Shown here: one piece after another, positions 33,764 through 46,548 of the stretch
Position numbering within the stretch: position 1 is the first letter of the stretch
Layout: every line of letters starts with the position of its first letter
Assembly: GCA_951802195.1 (NCBI GenBank)
Contig: OX637633.1
Coordinates: 372,001 to 436,000 of the forward strand
DNA: 64,000 bases
Direction: 5' to 3'
DNA from: Tausonia pullulans
Taxonomy: Eukaryota; Basidiomycota; Tremellomycetes; Cystofilobasidiales; Mrakiaceae
Translations under genes and position numbers: made by a program
The notes under the pieces: model-generated
What the model was told of the DNA's origin: nothing
Database searches by the model: none
What the model saw: the letters and a program-made list of their open reading frames with translations, nothing else

Positions 33764-35012
33764 ATGTCCCAGCCTTCGCGCGCGACAGCAATCGTCGACA
33801 ACGACGAGGTTCGCGTCCCGCCTTGGACATCTACGCACCTCTCAGCTCTCCTTCGCTGACAGGGGGCGGTCCTACCCACTCACATCAGTTTCTCACCCGC
33901 CTCCAGGACCTGCTCACAGCCAACATCTCCAAGGGCTCCGTCTGGATCACGCAGAAGCGCCGTATGCCCCCGTTCCTTTGCGCTCTCTTCCCCACTCCCG
34001 CCACTCATCAACTTTACATCCCTCTACCTCCGATAGTGATATTCGACCAGCCTCAGGCAATCCAGGTTGACGAGGAAGAGCAGGCGGCCTTGAATGACGA
34101 CGTGGAAGGACCCTCGTCTTCGTCGGGCGGCCAAACGTGGCCATGCGTGATTAAGGCTAGCGACGGGATGACCAAGTTTACAACGCATGTGAGTCTCCTA
34201 GTGCTCTAGTAACCCCTGCCTAGTCAGAGGCAATCACGTTCGCGCGAGACTTTGGAGTAGTGGAGTGGAGGAGGAGCTGGACGCGGCGGGCACCTCATGC
34301 TCACGCGACCAGGGTGCATGCGCTCGCTCTTGTCCGGGCGGGAGCCTCCTTGCTTAGGCAGCTCTCGTGTTGTTTCTTGCCTTCAACTGGTTTGCCTTGT
34401 CTCCATCGCTTGTGACCGCGGGTTCATGGTGGGAGACCGCCTTCGCCGCCCCCTCTCAGACGAGCGTCGGAGCGCGCCGCGTCGCATGTCCACCGGTCGG
34501 CGTTTCCCTCTTTCCATGGGGCGGGTCTAGCTCCCTCTCGCGCTGTCCAGAACACCGGTCATCGCAGTTCTCACTGCGCCCATATGAGTTCCGTTGACAG
34601 CTCGCTCACTGTTTGCCTCCATTCTTTCTCCAGGTTTTCCCCGCCGCTCTCCCCGCCTTCACACTTGCCTATGGAACGCTCCTCAAGGCCTCCTTTGCGC
34701 CCCATCTCCGAAAGCGAGACAAAAAGAAGGAAAAGGCCCGCGCCGAGGACGCCGCCAAGGAACGGAGATTGCTCGAGGCGCTCCTCGCCGCCGGTATCGG
34801 GAGCGACGAGGGCAAGCGAGGCAAAGGTCGTGGGAGTGAGTTGCTGTCTTCGCTCTTGAGTGTGACGTGCCTGTCTTCTGACGTAAAACCAATGCCACAC
34901 GACAGGGCGGCAGGCGAAGATCCGGACGCTCAAGAATGCGCAGGCCAAGTTGGAACAGATGAACGCTCGAGAGGAGGCTAAGCGGCGGACGATCGAGAGC
35001 GCTACCTCGTAA
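33764..35012 (+). CDS. SRP14: Signal recognition particle subunit SRP14
   Basis: This is the Alu-domain protein of the signal recognition particle, which slows translation while ribosomes are docked at the ER. Five exons: MSQPSRATAIVDNDE; FLTRLQDLLTANISKGSVWI with TQKR; LIFDQPQAIQVDEEEQAA to WPCVIKASDGMTKFTTH; VFPAALPAFTLAYGTLLKAS; and a final exon QAKIRTLKNAQAKLEQMN. The order and spacing match SRP14 (FLxxLxxLF..SGSVxITLK, LLRATDGKKKIST, FQxxYSxLLRA). The tail is long and strongly charged (RKRDKKKEKARAEDAAKER), as in other SRP14 proteins. The intron before VFPAALP is 445 nt (34,189-34,633), far longer than the usual 50-110 nt here; I found no snoRNA boxes in it. Confidence 0.9.
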
Positions 35013-35358
35013 GAGATCAACATATTAGAAGATTTGCAAAGGATCTGGCCAGGAGAGGCATGGTCTGGATGGTTAGAAGGAGCTTACAGCGGCGGTTCGC
35101 ACGCGTGAGAGAACGAGTTGTATCAATGAGGGGAGCTAAGGCGAGCTGGTAGATAAAAGAGCAGCGCAGCAGGACATGGATAGGCAGAAAGAAGGACTCT
35201 TGAGCCCCTAAACCTTCTTGTTGGAATGAAAAGGGTCTCGCCGGCCTGCTGCGCCCGCCCTTCACCCGTCCCTCAACCCCTATCTCAGATGCTCCGTCTC
35301 CTCGCTTCGAGTTGAGGCAGCTTCTGCCCTCCAACGTTCACTCTCACCAGCAGCAGCT
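35013..35358. other. Intergenic, tandem genes SRP14 and TM-anchored protein
   Basis: About 350 bp lies between the SRP14 stop and the next ATG on the same strand. It holds the SRP14 3' UTR and presumably the next promoter. Nothing else is visible. Confidence 0.5.
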
Positions 35359-38300
35359 ATGCCAACTTCGCTCCTCGATACCGTTTTCTTGGTCTCCCTC
35401 CTCGTAGCAGCCCTCCCTGTCGTCACCGTTGCTTGGACGATAGACGATCTTGTGAGTATCAAGCTAAGTCGACCCTTGTCCCCGCCGCTTGTTGTTGTGG
35501 TTGTCATTGTTCTCGCCCTGCCAGACTGATGGCTCTTTTGTCATCCTCTCTTTCGTCTCCCCCAGTTCATCAGCCGTAGGAGGCGGCGTATCCAGGTCTT
35601 CGAAACTAGCAACAACTCCGCCACGAGCCAGGGCTGTCGCCACGTCGTGGTGAGTCCTCCTATCCTCGCCCGTCTGCCCTCCCTTCTTGACTGACTCTCT
35701 AACTATCAGACGCAAGCCCATAAGAGCTCACTCCGCTCCGTGCTCGAGGAAACTGAGGACAGTGCAGACGATGACGTTCTTCAGCAGCCCACGCGCTTCC
35801 CGTCCAAAGTCGGCATTCGTGTCTTCAACGACCAGGGCGAGGAACGTGTTCTCGAGATGGACAGTCCCGATGATGAGAAAACTGGCGATGAAATCGCACA
35901 CAAGGAAGGAGTCGACAAACCGGAGGGTCGCGGCGAGGAACCGATGCAAGAGGCCTGCTCCGAACGCGGAAGATCAAGGATCCGTAAACCAGTGGACTCT
36001 GGGCGGTTCGACTCGGTAAGTGAGGCGGCTTCTGGAAGCTCAAACTCTGGAGCGAGATTCAGAGGGGCCTGGCGCTGACAAATCACACCTGTTCTTCTAC
36101 GAATGGACGCAGGTCTCGAGCATCGGCTCTCTTAGAGGCAACGTCCGTCTGCCGTTCATTTTCCAACATCACTGTTTCTGACCAACACTTCAATCTCAGC
36201 TTGCCACACTGTCCTCATCTCTGCCTTCTAGCCCTATGGGCACCCTGCCCTCCGAATTCAGGCACGGCCCCCAGGTCCCGACGTGCCGCGATCTCTGGGA
36301 GACCTTCGGCGACCAGGGGCTCAAGTCGGGCGACCCGAACGAGGCCCCTCTCGTTGACCGTCGCGTCGACAGGTGGGCGGCAACTGGTGGTCAGGATGCG
36401 GGTCTCGCCACTGGAGAGAAGGATGAACCAGTGAGTGTGGGCTTGTAATGGACTGCATGGCCTCGTCTGACATCTTACCGTCTCTCCTCCAGCTGCTTGC
36501 TCCTTCGTCAAACTTCGACGTCATGGCTGCCCGGCCCAAAGCATCTTCAACGTCGGGCTCCAGTTCCTATTCGACGGCCCGATCCCTCCTCGGAGGTGCG
36601 TTGTATCCATCTCTGTTCCCCGAGTTTCGTTCCGCCACCCCACCGGCCGATGAACGCCTCGCCCCGTTTCGCTCACTCTCCGCGCACCTCTGCCTGCCGC
36701 GGCCGCACCTCTTCGATCCAACGATGACGACGACGCTTGGCCTCACACCCTCTACTGCTCCTCCGCCGACGGTGGAACCCTCAGAGGACGAGATTGACCT
36801 CACCGGTGAGGTTTTACAGTGGTGGTGAGGTTGATCTGGATGACGGCTGACGATAAACATCTCTTCCCAGATGAAGAATCCGTCCTACAGTCGTCATTTA
36901 CGTCAGTCTGCTCTATACTTCTCATTCCTTCTCCCGCTGACTCCTTCCTTTAATATACTATCAGGCGCCTTCGCGCAAACAACTTCCCACCTTCCCACCC
37001 ATCCATGTTCAGCCAGAAGAACTTTTCTTTTTCCACTCTCTCTCTCGCCTCGGTGTCCTCTAATGCAACCGAAGGAGCCGATACTGCTGTGAGCGTCCTC
37101 GAGATGGACCAGCGCCTGACAACCCCTGCGCCATCTCTGGACGACGATCCTTCTATGGAGAGTGAGCGTCAAGGTCTGATCAAGCCTCATCCCTGTGAGT
37201 GCCTCTGCTCTACTGTCTTCAGGAGCCGATTTGACACATTTCGTCTTCATCAGCACTCGAGACAAGCATGACACCAACTCTGGAGGGCTCCTCCACGTCC
37301 AACAGACCCATCGTCGAATCCACCCCTCGCAAGCCCTCGCTCCGACGCGAAGTGGTCAGTCTGCGTCTACGATGGTGTATTCATCCATTCTTTGACTGAG
37401 TTGTCATCGATTATCCCTTGCAGGAGTCCTCGCCCTTTCAACCTTCTCTGCCGCTCTTTGAGGGATCGAGTCCGAGCCTCCCTGATTCCTCGACCTCTGC
37501 GGCCTCGAAATCAGGCAAAGCTCGTCGTTCTTGCTCTGTCATGGTTGTATATGACTGATTTCTCTCTTCGTCTCGTTTCTCCGGCTTCAGAATTTTGCGT
37601 GAGTCTTTGAGTCGCTACAATCTCTCACCGCTGGTAGACTGACTCGCTCTCCGCCTCCTCCTGATTTCTCAGATGGGTGGTCCGTCATGCAATCCATTCC
37701 CCCTCGAGTCACGCAGCACCTTGTTCACTCTCCCTATCATCTCTCAGACTGCAAATCGAACACAAGCGGGCAGAGCCTGGGTTTAACTAGAGTCGCTCGC
37801 AGGCGGCCTAAGAAGAAGAATAAGGCCGGCGCCAGCACCACCCCGCTCAGCAGTTCCCCTACTTCGTCCACCGCCACAATCCTTCTTTCCAACGCCTCGC
37901 CCATCTACCCACGTGTATCGATGAACTCGAAGACCGACGAAGTCCGTGTCTACTTTGGTCTTGAACTGGCGTCGTAAAGCGGGCTGATCTCCTCCACCTT
38001 GATGGTCTTCAGCGCTGTACCAACTCTCCCGCCACCACCACCACCACCACCACCACCCCCATCTTCCCTTACTTCCTCCCTTCCTCGCATGGTTCCTCCA
38101 CCAACATCCCCTACTCTGCCTCGGACCCTCGCCCTTTCGTCATCGGTCACACCACCAGCACCAGCACCATCAACGATCGTCCTCCCACGACAAAGGTAGC
38201 TTCTTCCTCTGCTGCTCTTGCTCCGACCGCGGCTCCCTTTGGGGGTGCCCGCACGCTTGCGGAGCAGGTTATGCGGGGGGCTCCGGAGAATCCGTTTGCT

Positions 38301-38459
38301 ATCGATGAGGGAGTCGATGAGAATGCGGCCCCTGACTGGGGAGGAGGAGAAGGAAGGAAGGAGAAAGCGGACGCTGGGACGGTGCCATCGACGGCGGTTG
38401 GAGAAGCGGCGGCGGGGAAGAAGAACAAGAAGAAGAGGAAGGCTGCGGGCAGGAAATGA
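35359..38459 (+). CDS. Uncharacterised N-terminally membrane-anchored, low-complexity protein
   Basis: I do not recognise the family. The start MPTSLLDTVFLVSLLVAALP continues VVTVAW, a single hydrophobic helix, followed by a basic stretch ISRRRRRIQV, so a type-I/III anchor with cytosolic bulk is likely. The rest spans about ten exons of mostly disordered, Ser/Pro/Glu-rich sequence with acidic patches (LEETEDSADDDV, EPSEDEIDLTG), a short ordered-looking part near SEFRHGPQVPTCRDLWETFG, a (CCA)n-coded homopolymer run around 38,030-38,060 and a C-terminus with LAEQVMRGAPENPFAIDEGV and basic KKNKKKRKAAGRK. Placing a GTCCGT donor near 37,939 and an acceptor near 38,010 reads the repeat as poly-Thr and keeps the frame to the stop. 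Interior junctions are tentative. Confidence 0.55.
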
Positions 38460-38662
38460 GCGAGCAGTGTAAGGGGGAGTAGGAATGGTCTTGATGATCT
38501 TGTTAGTTAGCTTGCTTGCATTTTCTCTCTTTCTCCCATTTTTCGACGATCGTTTATGATACACGGCCAGTATCTGTCTCTTGAGAGCCATTTGGATGGT
38601 TACAACATGAAAGTCAATTATCGATGAATAGCAAGGAAGATGTGGAATGGTTCAAGAATGCC

Positions 38663-40416
38663 TCACTGGCTCCCGTCCTCCTCGTTCTGCTCGGCGACGG
38701 CCTTCGGCCCATCCTTGTCCTCCGAAAACTGGTAGAATGGGAAATCGAGGAGGACTGTTTGCTTGATGAACTTCGGGAGGGGTTGGTAGATGGTCGGTGG
38801 GATGGGGAAGAGTATCGAGGTCCGACCGAGATACTCCTTATAGCGGCGCCAGATGGCTCCGCCGTCTGCTTCGTCGGACTTGCCGTCTGGGAAAAAAAAG
38901 GGATAAACGTGGGCATCAAACTCTGATTGAACGGGAAGAACAAGATGGTCAAGAAGAACAGAACCTACAGGACTGAAGGTAGAACTTCTTGCCCGAGGAC
39001 TTCTCGGCAATAGGAATGCCGGACAGGAAGAGGAGGCTGAAAGTGAAGTCGACGAAAGATTTCATTGAGCGAACGGAATCGTGGTTTGGCCTTGATTGCA
39101 AAGGAGTCAGCTGTTCACTTACAGCGCAGACGTCAAGAGAGGCGAAAAGACAGCGCAGTATTGCGCCGCCTTTGCGCCGGAGCTCAGAGAAGCCCCTCGC
39201 GCAGCAGGAGAGAGACACAACAGATACAATCCGAGATGCAATGTAATTTCCCCTGCGTATGGAGGATGACGAGAATACTTCCAGACTCCTGCAGTGCACG
39301 GCACATTATTGGGCGGCTTGCGCGATTTGTAGATGTACTGACGTCCGGGGTATGGGGGAATATGGAAGGTGGCGCAAGAGCCCTCGCATCAGCCTTAGTC
39401 TGCAAAGAGAAGGGACTCCAGAATAGAGTGGGTTTGTGTACCTTCTGCTGGTCGGCGGTTGCCTCAAGGATGAGGCCAAGCACGAAGAGTACAACGCCAG
39501 CGATGTCGAGCGAGGTCCCGAACTCGGGCTGGTTCGGCGCGGTCGAAATGGCGGGCGAGTTGAGGATGACGGTTGGGAGGGAGACAACCCAGACCCAGAG
39601 GATCTAAGTGGATAGCCAGGAATGATGGAATTGAGGGTCAGCCAGAGCGACGAGAGCATGGAAGGATGACAGGCCGGAGGCGGAAGGAAGCGAGGCGCGC
39701 CATATGCACCTGGAAGGCCCAGAAACCGGCGAACTTGAGAACATGGGCCCGCATGTCGTCAAACCTTCCGTCGCCTTTGGTTTTGAGGACGCGGAAGAGG
39801 AGGAAGCCGCCAAGAGTGGAGAAGAGAGCAGGATGTATCGTCATCGTCGGTCAGCGCCGGCGAAAGGTCGCCGCACAAAGATGGACAGCAAGCATACCGA
39901 GCCGACCAGACCATCACGAACACCGAAGCGATGATGTTCCGTGTCGAAAAGTTACTTCCCATAAGAAGAGTAACGAGCGCTAGAGCGTGACAGGTGAATG
40001 AGGTCTGGTCAGCGCGCGCTAAGGAGTACAAGCTCAGGCTCAGACTGACCCAGAACGAAGAAGTTGATACCGCCCCAGACTGTTTAATCAGGAGAGCAAG
40101 GTACACAAGCGAGAAAGCAGAGCAAGACCAGGGGAGCGACATCAGCAGTCGAAGTAGAGAATTGAGCCTTCATTGGATCGAAACAAGACGCCTTCGCCTC
40201 CACCTCCATCGCCACAGGAGACGCACGATCTGTGATCTTGTCAAACTGGAAAATGAAGGCAATGCTGAACCCTAGAATCTGCCATGCGAGAGTGATAAGG
40301 AAGGTAATAGCTGCGGGCGAGGACGAGGCAGGTCAACTCGAATGCCCTGGCATCGAAACTGAAGCTGGCAGGCGGTACGCACTGAGGTAGTAGTCGTCTA
40401 GCACATACACCGTCAT
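38663..40416 (-). CDS. Membrane protein of the DUF1295 / steroid 5-alpha-reductase-like family
   Basis: This is a polytopic membrane protein. Hydrophobic exons include MTVYVLDDYYLITFLITLAW, TLLMGSNFSTRNIIASVFVM, YLAFGGFLLFRVLKTKGDGR, VWVWVVSLPTVILNSP and LDIAGVVLFVLGLILEATAD. The family hallmark near the C-terminus is present as WKYSRHPPYAGEI (usual GLWxYSRHPNYFGE), followed by LLFLSGIPIAEK. DUF1295 proteins resemble isoprenylcysteine methyltransferases and sterol or lipid reductases; the actual reaction is unknown. The acidic C-terminus FSEDKDGPKAVAEQNEEDG extends beyond the domain. About seven exons. The gene is convergent with its left neighbour, about 200 bp apart. Confidence 0.82.
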
Positions 40417-40772
40417 GTTGGGCTCGAGTGAGAGAGTATGGGTGGTGGTGGTGGCTGGGAATGGAAACGAGAGAGAGAAAGACGACTTTCCTCGTTTCGC
40501 CGTCGCGGCCTCTGCGATCGCCGCGGAGCCGTGTGTCGCAAGGCCGGGAATCGAGAGATAGAGATCGACGATTTGAACCTTGCAGATGACGCGAGCATGA
40601 CCTGTCTGTCACTTTGCCTTCCTTACCGACCACATCGATGGCACTGTCTGCTCACCAAACCCCAAGAAATATAGGGACACCTCATAACAGTGAAAGTTGC
40701 ATTTTCCTCAATTTCAAACTGCCGAGAACAATCATCAGTCCAATTAAAAGCGCGTCTTCGGGCCTCAATCCA
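40417..40772. other. Intergenic between two leftward genes
   Basis: About 360 bp holds the promoter of the DUF1295 gene and the 3' UTR of the next gene. A GGTGGTGGTGG run lies about 25 bp upstream of the DUF1295 ATG. Nothing else is seen. Confidence 0.45.
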
Positions 40773-42434
40773 TTACGCCACAGCTGTCCTCCACTGATCA
40801 AGAAGTAAGACCCTCTCCTCCATGATCTGAACCTCCAACCACGGCCTGAACCCAAGCACAACCATCCCGACTTGGATGTTGTTTCTCCCAGTCTGCTGCT
40901 GCCCGGCCACCGCGACACGATGACGAAGAAAGACCGTCCCTTCCTGCAGCTCTCCCTCTTCCTCATCCGTGGAAACCAACCCCTCTCCGTTCTCTTCCTC
41001 CATCGCGGAAGACAAGAGCAAGGCGCATCGCATGCGAATGAGATCCTCCTGCTTTGCAACCTCGAGGACCCGGAGTCGAACGTCCGCGGGCGCCAACGTC
41101 GTTTTCTTTTCTGGCGCCCAGCCTGTTGTAGCCAAGGAGGAATTATAGAATCGAGTGAGGGAGGTAGCTTGCGAGGCGAGCAAGAGAGAGGCTGTTGTGG
41201 CGAGTGGGGTGCTGGACGGAATAAGCCATGCTTAGATCAGCTCGTCGCTGCAACGTCAAAAAGCAAAAGTACTCACCTCCCTGCCCGTTTTTTCTTCGGA
41301 CTGCCATCTCCTTCCATCATCCCGGCGAGGAGATCTTCTCTGCCACCACCATCGCTGAACCCTGGGACGGCGAAGAGACGATCCGTCCGCCCAGCAATCG
41401 CGCCAAGAGGGATAAGTCCCGGCTGCATGGCACTCTCGGTCCTCTTCTTGTTCGTCACTTCAATGGGGGATCTCAAGGGGGAGTTTTTGCTGCTGCGCTT
41501 GCCGGAGACGTCTGTCGCTCCCAGCACAACAGGAAGGCGTGTCGACACAGGCGCAGCGTGGAGGCTGTCCCTTCCTCCGGACCCTAAAGGAAAGGGCACA
41601 ACTGCAGGCGGAGGCCGGATCCGGCCGGGCGTGGTGGCAACTTCCTTCATTGATCGGGCTGGAGAAGGCTTTGATGGACGAGGGGAGCCAACGTTGGTGC
41701 ATAAGCCACTGCCAGAGGGGATCCGTGAGAGAGGGATCGACGACGACGTCCCCGGCGACCCAGACCGTCCCGCGCCGAGTTCACGATCCTTGCCCGGAGG
41801 AGCAAGCCGGAACGGTAGGTTCCTGGAGGGTGTCGTACGGAAGGATATGGGAAGATCCACCGGCGTGGAGGACGATGGGACCCGCCCTGGAGGAGCGATG
41901 GCAAGAACGATCCGCTCTGTGGAGGCTCGTGTAGTCGTCCTAGGTGTCAAGGGCGGCGGCGACACGCGACGTGTAGTAGAGAGAGTGAGAGGAGCCGCGT
42001 ATGCCAGCGGCGGCGCTTCGAAGGCTGGAAGGCTAGATCCTCCTGGACTTAAGCGCGCTAGACATGGCCTCTTACGGGAGTACAAGGAGGTGGTGGAGGA
42101 AGGAGAAGTCGATGGGGCAAAGGATGGCGGGCGAGCGACGGACCGACGCGGCATGCTGGAAGGTGGAGGTTGTTGAACTGGCAGCGGCGGGGAGGACGAG
42201 GAGAGGGGAGACACCAGGTGGATGGGTGCTGTAGGATAGGAGAGACACTCTGCTTGGAAGGATGGTTTCATCCAGGTGCTGGGGGAAATACGAGGTGTCT
42301 GCGAGAAGGGACAAGTAGCGAGCGAGACAGATGGGTCGATGACTAGTTGACGCAACGGGGATGCAGATCAATCTGACCTCCTGCTGCTTCCGAGTTGACG
42401 TCGCGTCGTCGACTGGCTGATCAAGAGGGAACAT
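40773..42434 (-). CDS. Uncharacterised Ser/Pro/Arg-rich protein with conserved C-terminal domain
   Basis: I do not recognise the family. A single long exon (about 42,340-41,270) encodes some 350 disordered residues rich in Ser, Pro, Arg and Thr with many SP/TP sites (RPPSFAPSTSPSST, GRIRPPPAVVPF), ending GDGSPKKKRAGR, a likely nuclear signal. One intron later a folded-looking C-terminal exon has ATSLTRFYNSSLATTGWAP, APADVRLRVLEVAKQEDLIR, GTVFLRHRVAVAGQQQ and GFRPWLEVQIMEERVLLLDQ. The ATG at 42,434 (MFPLDQPVDDATSTRKQQE) may be a first exon, but its splice to the long exon could not be fixed. Confidence 0.6.
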
Positions 42435-42954
42435 TGCGTGTATGCATGGAAAAGCGAGGGGTGGCGAGGTGGGGACGTGGAACGTGGCTGGTTTTGGTGG
42501 TTCAAGGCAACGCGAGAAGTGGGCGTTTGCTTGGACCCTCCACCTTCAGCGCAGCTTTGTCTAGTTCGTGCTTGTGCGCTGCGACCAGCACATCACAAAC
42601 ATGACAATGACTGAACGAGAAACATTGCTGTTCGAGAATGTGAAGCTGTTATAGAGTCAGACGACGAGGTCGATCTTAGGCGGGGTGAAAGAATAGAGCA
42701 TGCATGCGAGAAAGATGAGACTGCTGGTGAAGTCAGGCGGTAACGATGTCTAGTAGAGTTTAGTGAACGATGATCTGGAAGGACCTGATGGTGTGCAGAT
42801 CGTAAGAGGTGATTACTGGAGAGTTAGAAAGCCCGCTCCCATGCAAAATCTAGGCACCGTCTGGCTCACGAAGGGCCTTCCTCGCCGCAGGTCCAACTAC
42901 TGCCTCTCTCCAGACCTAAACTCTTTTGTTGGTGACCTCGCTAACCAACGCATT
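42435..42954. other. Intergenic stretch, about 520 bp
   Basis: This lies between two leftward genes: the 3' end of the PIH1-like gene and the promoter of the uncharacterised gene. No additional gene or RNA was seen. Confidence 0.5.
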
Positions 42955-44338
42955 CTATCTCCATTGCCCACAAACTCTGATCTCCTTCTTCTCGACGATC
43001 CACTCTGCTTCGAGTCCTTCCGAATGCACTCCTCGGCCCAGGTCTTCCTTTAGCAGATAGACGCCCGCGATCTCGAGCGAGAGGGTCTGAGGCGGAAGGA
43101 GTGCAAGTGTTGTCTTTGGTGGCAGAGTGACGGGCGTGATATTCCCAGCGACGAGCGGGACGTGAATCGTAAGCGTGAATGAGGTGGAGGTAGTACTGAG
43201 AGAGGTGGAGGGCTCATGCAGGCGAGGCACACTTGAAGTGGGAGAGAATGGAGACGAGGTTGCCTTGTTAAAAGCTGTCGTTGAGGCTGGAGGAAGTTCG
43301 GTGATCTTGGATGAAGTGGCCGAGGTGTTCGAGAGATCCGGCGACAACGGCAGGACCACGGACCTAGGGAGGAGGGGACCCTTGGAGCTGAGCGTCTTTG
43401 GAGTCGAGTAGTCCCGCGACAACTCGACACCGAGCTTCTCCTCAACCTTTTCCAAGACGACCTATGCTCCACGATGATGGAATCAGTGAACAGCGCCGTC
43501 GACGAGAGAATGGATCACGCCAACCGACCTGGATGATGAAGAGCTTGTACTCGGGATCCTTTCGCATCTGGAGGTGAACCGAGCTCGCGAAAATAACGTC
43601 GATAAGGAGGGAAGGGTTCCCCGCTGAGTGTATGAGCGTCAGTTGCAGGAGCTGACACCTGTCAAAAAGTGGATCCATGCGACGACGAACCCTTGTCGAC
43701 TGTCACAGACAGGCTGCCGACGACTCCAGGCACCCAGCTGTCCAGCGATACCGATGGCGACGGCGAGATTCCCGCAGTTGGAGGCGGAGCTGGGACGTTA
43801 TGGTGATGAGCAACGTTGATGAAGATCTTCTGCCTCGCCGGGAAGATCGTCTGGAGTGGGAGCGAGGAAGGAAGATGCGCGCGGTCGGTGAATTGCTAAA
43901 TTCAGAGGAAATACAAAGCCAAAGAAAGCACTCGAGACGGACGGAAGTGCCCTCGGAGGGGAGAAAGATGGACTGCTCCTCCAATAAAGAAGACTTGAGC
44001 AGGAACGATGCCTGCGACATGAATAGGACGAGCAAGCGAATATCAGCCACGCAAGTCGCGCGAAACCGAGCTTTCAGCCGTGTCCGAGCGCGTGACACAC
44101 ACCAGAGGCGTGATGGTTTGGGCTTGAAGTTTGCTGCAGAAGATAAATCAGCCTGAGAGGTTGCCTGAGTTAGTGCTGACTCCGAGGCTCACTTGGACGT
44201 TCCGCCGCTCGACGCCGGTCCTTGGCCGGGGAATGAGATCGGCGTCTCGAGCTGAGGGCGTCCGGAGGATAGAGGACTCTGATCAAGCAGGACAGATGAG
44301 GGCCCCGCGGACTTGGAAGGCACGTCGAGGAAAGGCAT
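42955..44338 (-). CDS. PIH1: PIH1/NOP17-type R2TP complex subunit
   Basis: Pih1 joins Rvb1, Rvb2 and Tah1 in the R2TP co-chaperone, which works with Hsp90 to assemble snoRNPs and PIKK kinases. Family features are KIFINVAHHHNVPAPP (PIH1 VFINIC..VPxPP), then GKPSLLIDVIFASSVHLQMR with KDPEYKLFIIQ, and VEEKLGVELSRDYSTPK (family EEKFxxxLSRDYxFPK). A Ser/Thr/Pro linker follows, then a C-terminal beta-rich CS-like part: FTLTIHVPLVAGNITPVTLP and LSLEIAGVYLLKEDL. The N-terminus is read as MPFLDVPSKSAGPSSVLLDQ, then spliced to KLQAQTITPL; the junctions between there and KIFINV are unclear. It is divergent from the large acidic gene with about 255 bp between starts. Confidence 0.82.
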
Positions 44339-44593
44339 CGTGGTGGTTACAGGAGAGAATACCGGCGAGACCCGCTCGACGCACGCGTCCGGACCAGAAC
44401 AGCGAGCGTGCGAGCGAGAGCGAGCGTCTCTCTGTCAACCAACCGCCATCCACCGTCCCACCTTTGCTTGTCAACGTCGCCCTCATCAATCACTCACGTA
44501 CACATACACACGCGCACTTTCATCCACTCCCTGACCCAGCAACAGCCAGCCAGTCCCGCCCGACCTCCTGCGCGCTCGTTCCATCGCCCACAG

Positions 44594-46514
44594 ATGGCCA
44601 GCAGCACGACGCCGTTTGCGGCGTTCCCGTCCCCCGCCCGGCCATCAGCGGCATTCGCCAACCCATACGCCGAGCCAGAGGAGGCATTCGATGACTGGGT
44701 GAGCATATATTTTTCACTTTGCCTCTGATTCTGACCGTTCTTCTTGCGCCTCATGCTGACCTGACCTGTCGCTTACGTGTCGTTTCAGGTCTCCGGCATC
44801 GAGCATAAGATCCTCGAGGCCCTGCATCCTAAGAGGGCTCGTCTCGCTCTGGAGCCTCCTCTCCCTGCTGAGGCGTTCACTCCCCGGAAGACCGTTATGA
44901 CGAAATCGCCGGGCTTCCGGCTATACCCTGCTCTCCCCCTCGCCGCTCCTCCCCCTCAAACGGGTGAGGGTGAGGGCGCCGTCAATGAGGAGTGGCCGCT
45001 CCCCGCTGCGCTCGGAGGAAGTCCCTCGCGTGATGGAGGAAGGGAGAGGTTAAACGAGCGGGAGGAGATGGATGTCGATGAGGAGGAGGAGCAAGAGAAG
45101 AGGACGAGGGAGAGCGCAAGTCGCGAGGATAGCAGTGAGTCTTCGGTGGTGGCGCGTCTCTCCTCCCTCTCTTCTCTTTCTTGTCTTTCACGTTGCGCAC
45201 TTCTTTCGCTCATCTAGATGAGGAGGGATATGGGTGGGGATCAAAGCTAGAATTGAGCCATACTGACGACGATGCATCTCGATTTAATTCGTAGTCGAGG
45301 AGATCGTCCCTCGCGTCGGTACCCCTCTCGCTTCCACCGCCGCTGCGGTCGCTGCCTTTGAGTCCGACAGCGACGACGAAGAGGATGATCGGGATGAGGA
45401 GGAAGAAGACGACGACGAGGCCGAGCTCGAAGGCGACTACGACGAGGAAGACGTCTTTCTTTCCGACGGCGTGCCCCCCACGGCCTCTCAACTGTCGCGC
45501 CCCGCCGAAGACGCGCCGCCGCGATTCAAGAGCGCGCTCGAACTTCTTTCGAGCCCGATGCGTGGCGAAAGCGAGGCAGCGACTGAGGAGGACGACTTCT
45601 ATGACGAGAACCAGGAAGAGGAGGAGGAGGACCCTCGTGCGCAAGGAGGTCAGCAAGTCGACGACGGAGAAGACTCTGACGTCATCGAGCTCGTCGACTC
45701 GGAGGACGAGGAGGAGGAGGAGCGCCAAACGCGAGTAGCTGTCAACGCACTCGGTGGTAGGCCCATGAAGCCCATCGGCGCGCCTTACATCGATGATGAG
45801 GTGGAGGAGGATGAATACGACGAGGACGAAGTCGATGAGCTCGAATACTCCGTGGAGGAAGAAGAGGAGGAGCAGGAGGGCGACGAGAACGAGAGTGCTA
45901 CCCGCTCCGTCACCCCGCCACACTTCGTCCCTCAAACTCAGGCTGGACATGATGAACCCTCCTCTCCCGCTATCGAGGTTGACGGGGAAGAGGAGGAGGC
46001 TGAGGGAGAGGGGGAGTCGGTCCACGACGTCTTTGCTCGCTTCCTCACCACGGTTGCCGCCGAGGCTGCCGCCGCCGACGCAGCAGAAGCAAGCGCCGCT
46101 GCTTCTGCAGTCGCTGCCGAGTCTTCGGCATCTACCTCTCCCCCTGCGGTCATCTCGACTTCAATCATTTCGTCTCGTCTCATGATCCCTCCTCACTCAC
46201 ACATGACGATTGAGGAGACCGCGGTCTCGGCTACAGTCGCCACTGCTTCCCAGCCCTCGATCAGCTTCCTTGACGAGGCGATACTGGACTCGAGCCTTCT
46301 CCAGGGTGAGGGCGTTGATCTCGCCCTGGACCAGCTTCAGCGCGAGGTCCCAGGTCAAGGCCAGCACCAGCAAGGTGAGGAGACGATCGAAGTCGTCCAG
46401 CGGGACGGCGATCTTGTCCTTGCCTCCGAGGAGGAGGAGCAGCGGAAGGGGGAGCAGGCGAAGGACACGGAGTCAATGCCAGAGGACGGAGGAGAGATCT
46501 CATCAGAGTGCGAT

Positions 46515-46548
<34 letters not shown>

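Noticed and set aside
38010-38200. Separate proline-rich protein encoded by the CCA repeat
   Set aside because: The poly-Pro frame ends soon after the repeat. Shifting the upstream intron boundary reads the run as poly-Thr and continues to a sensible C-terminus, so it is treated as one exon of the larger gene.
41230-42180. Long plus-strand open frame of over 400 codons
   Set aside because: It is antisense to the Ser/Pro/Arg-rich exon of the leftward gene. Its Gly/Arg/Glu-rich composition is what the complement of such codons yields, and it has no family motif or splice support.
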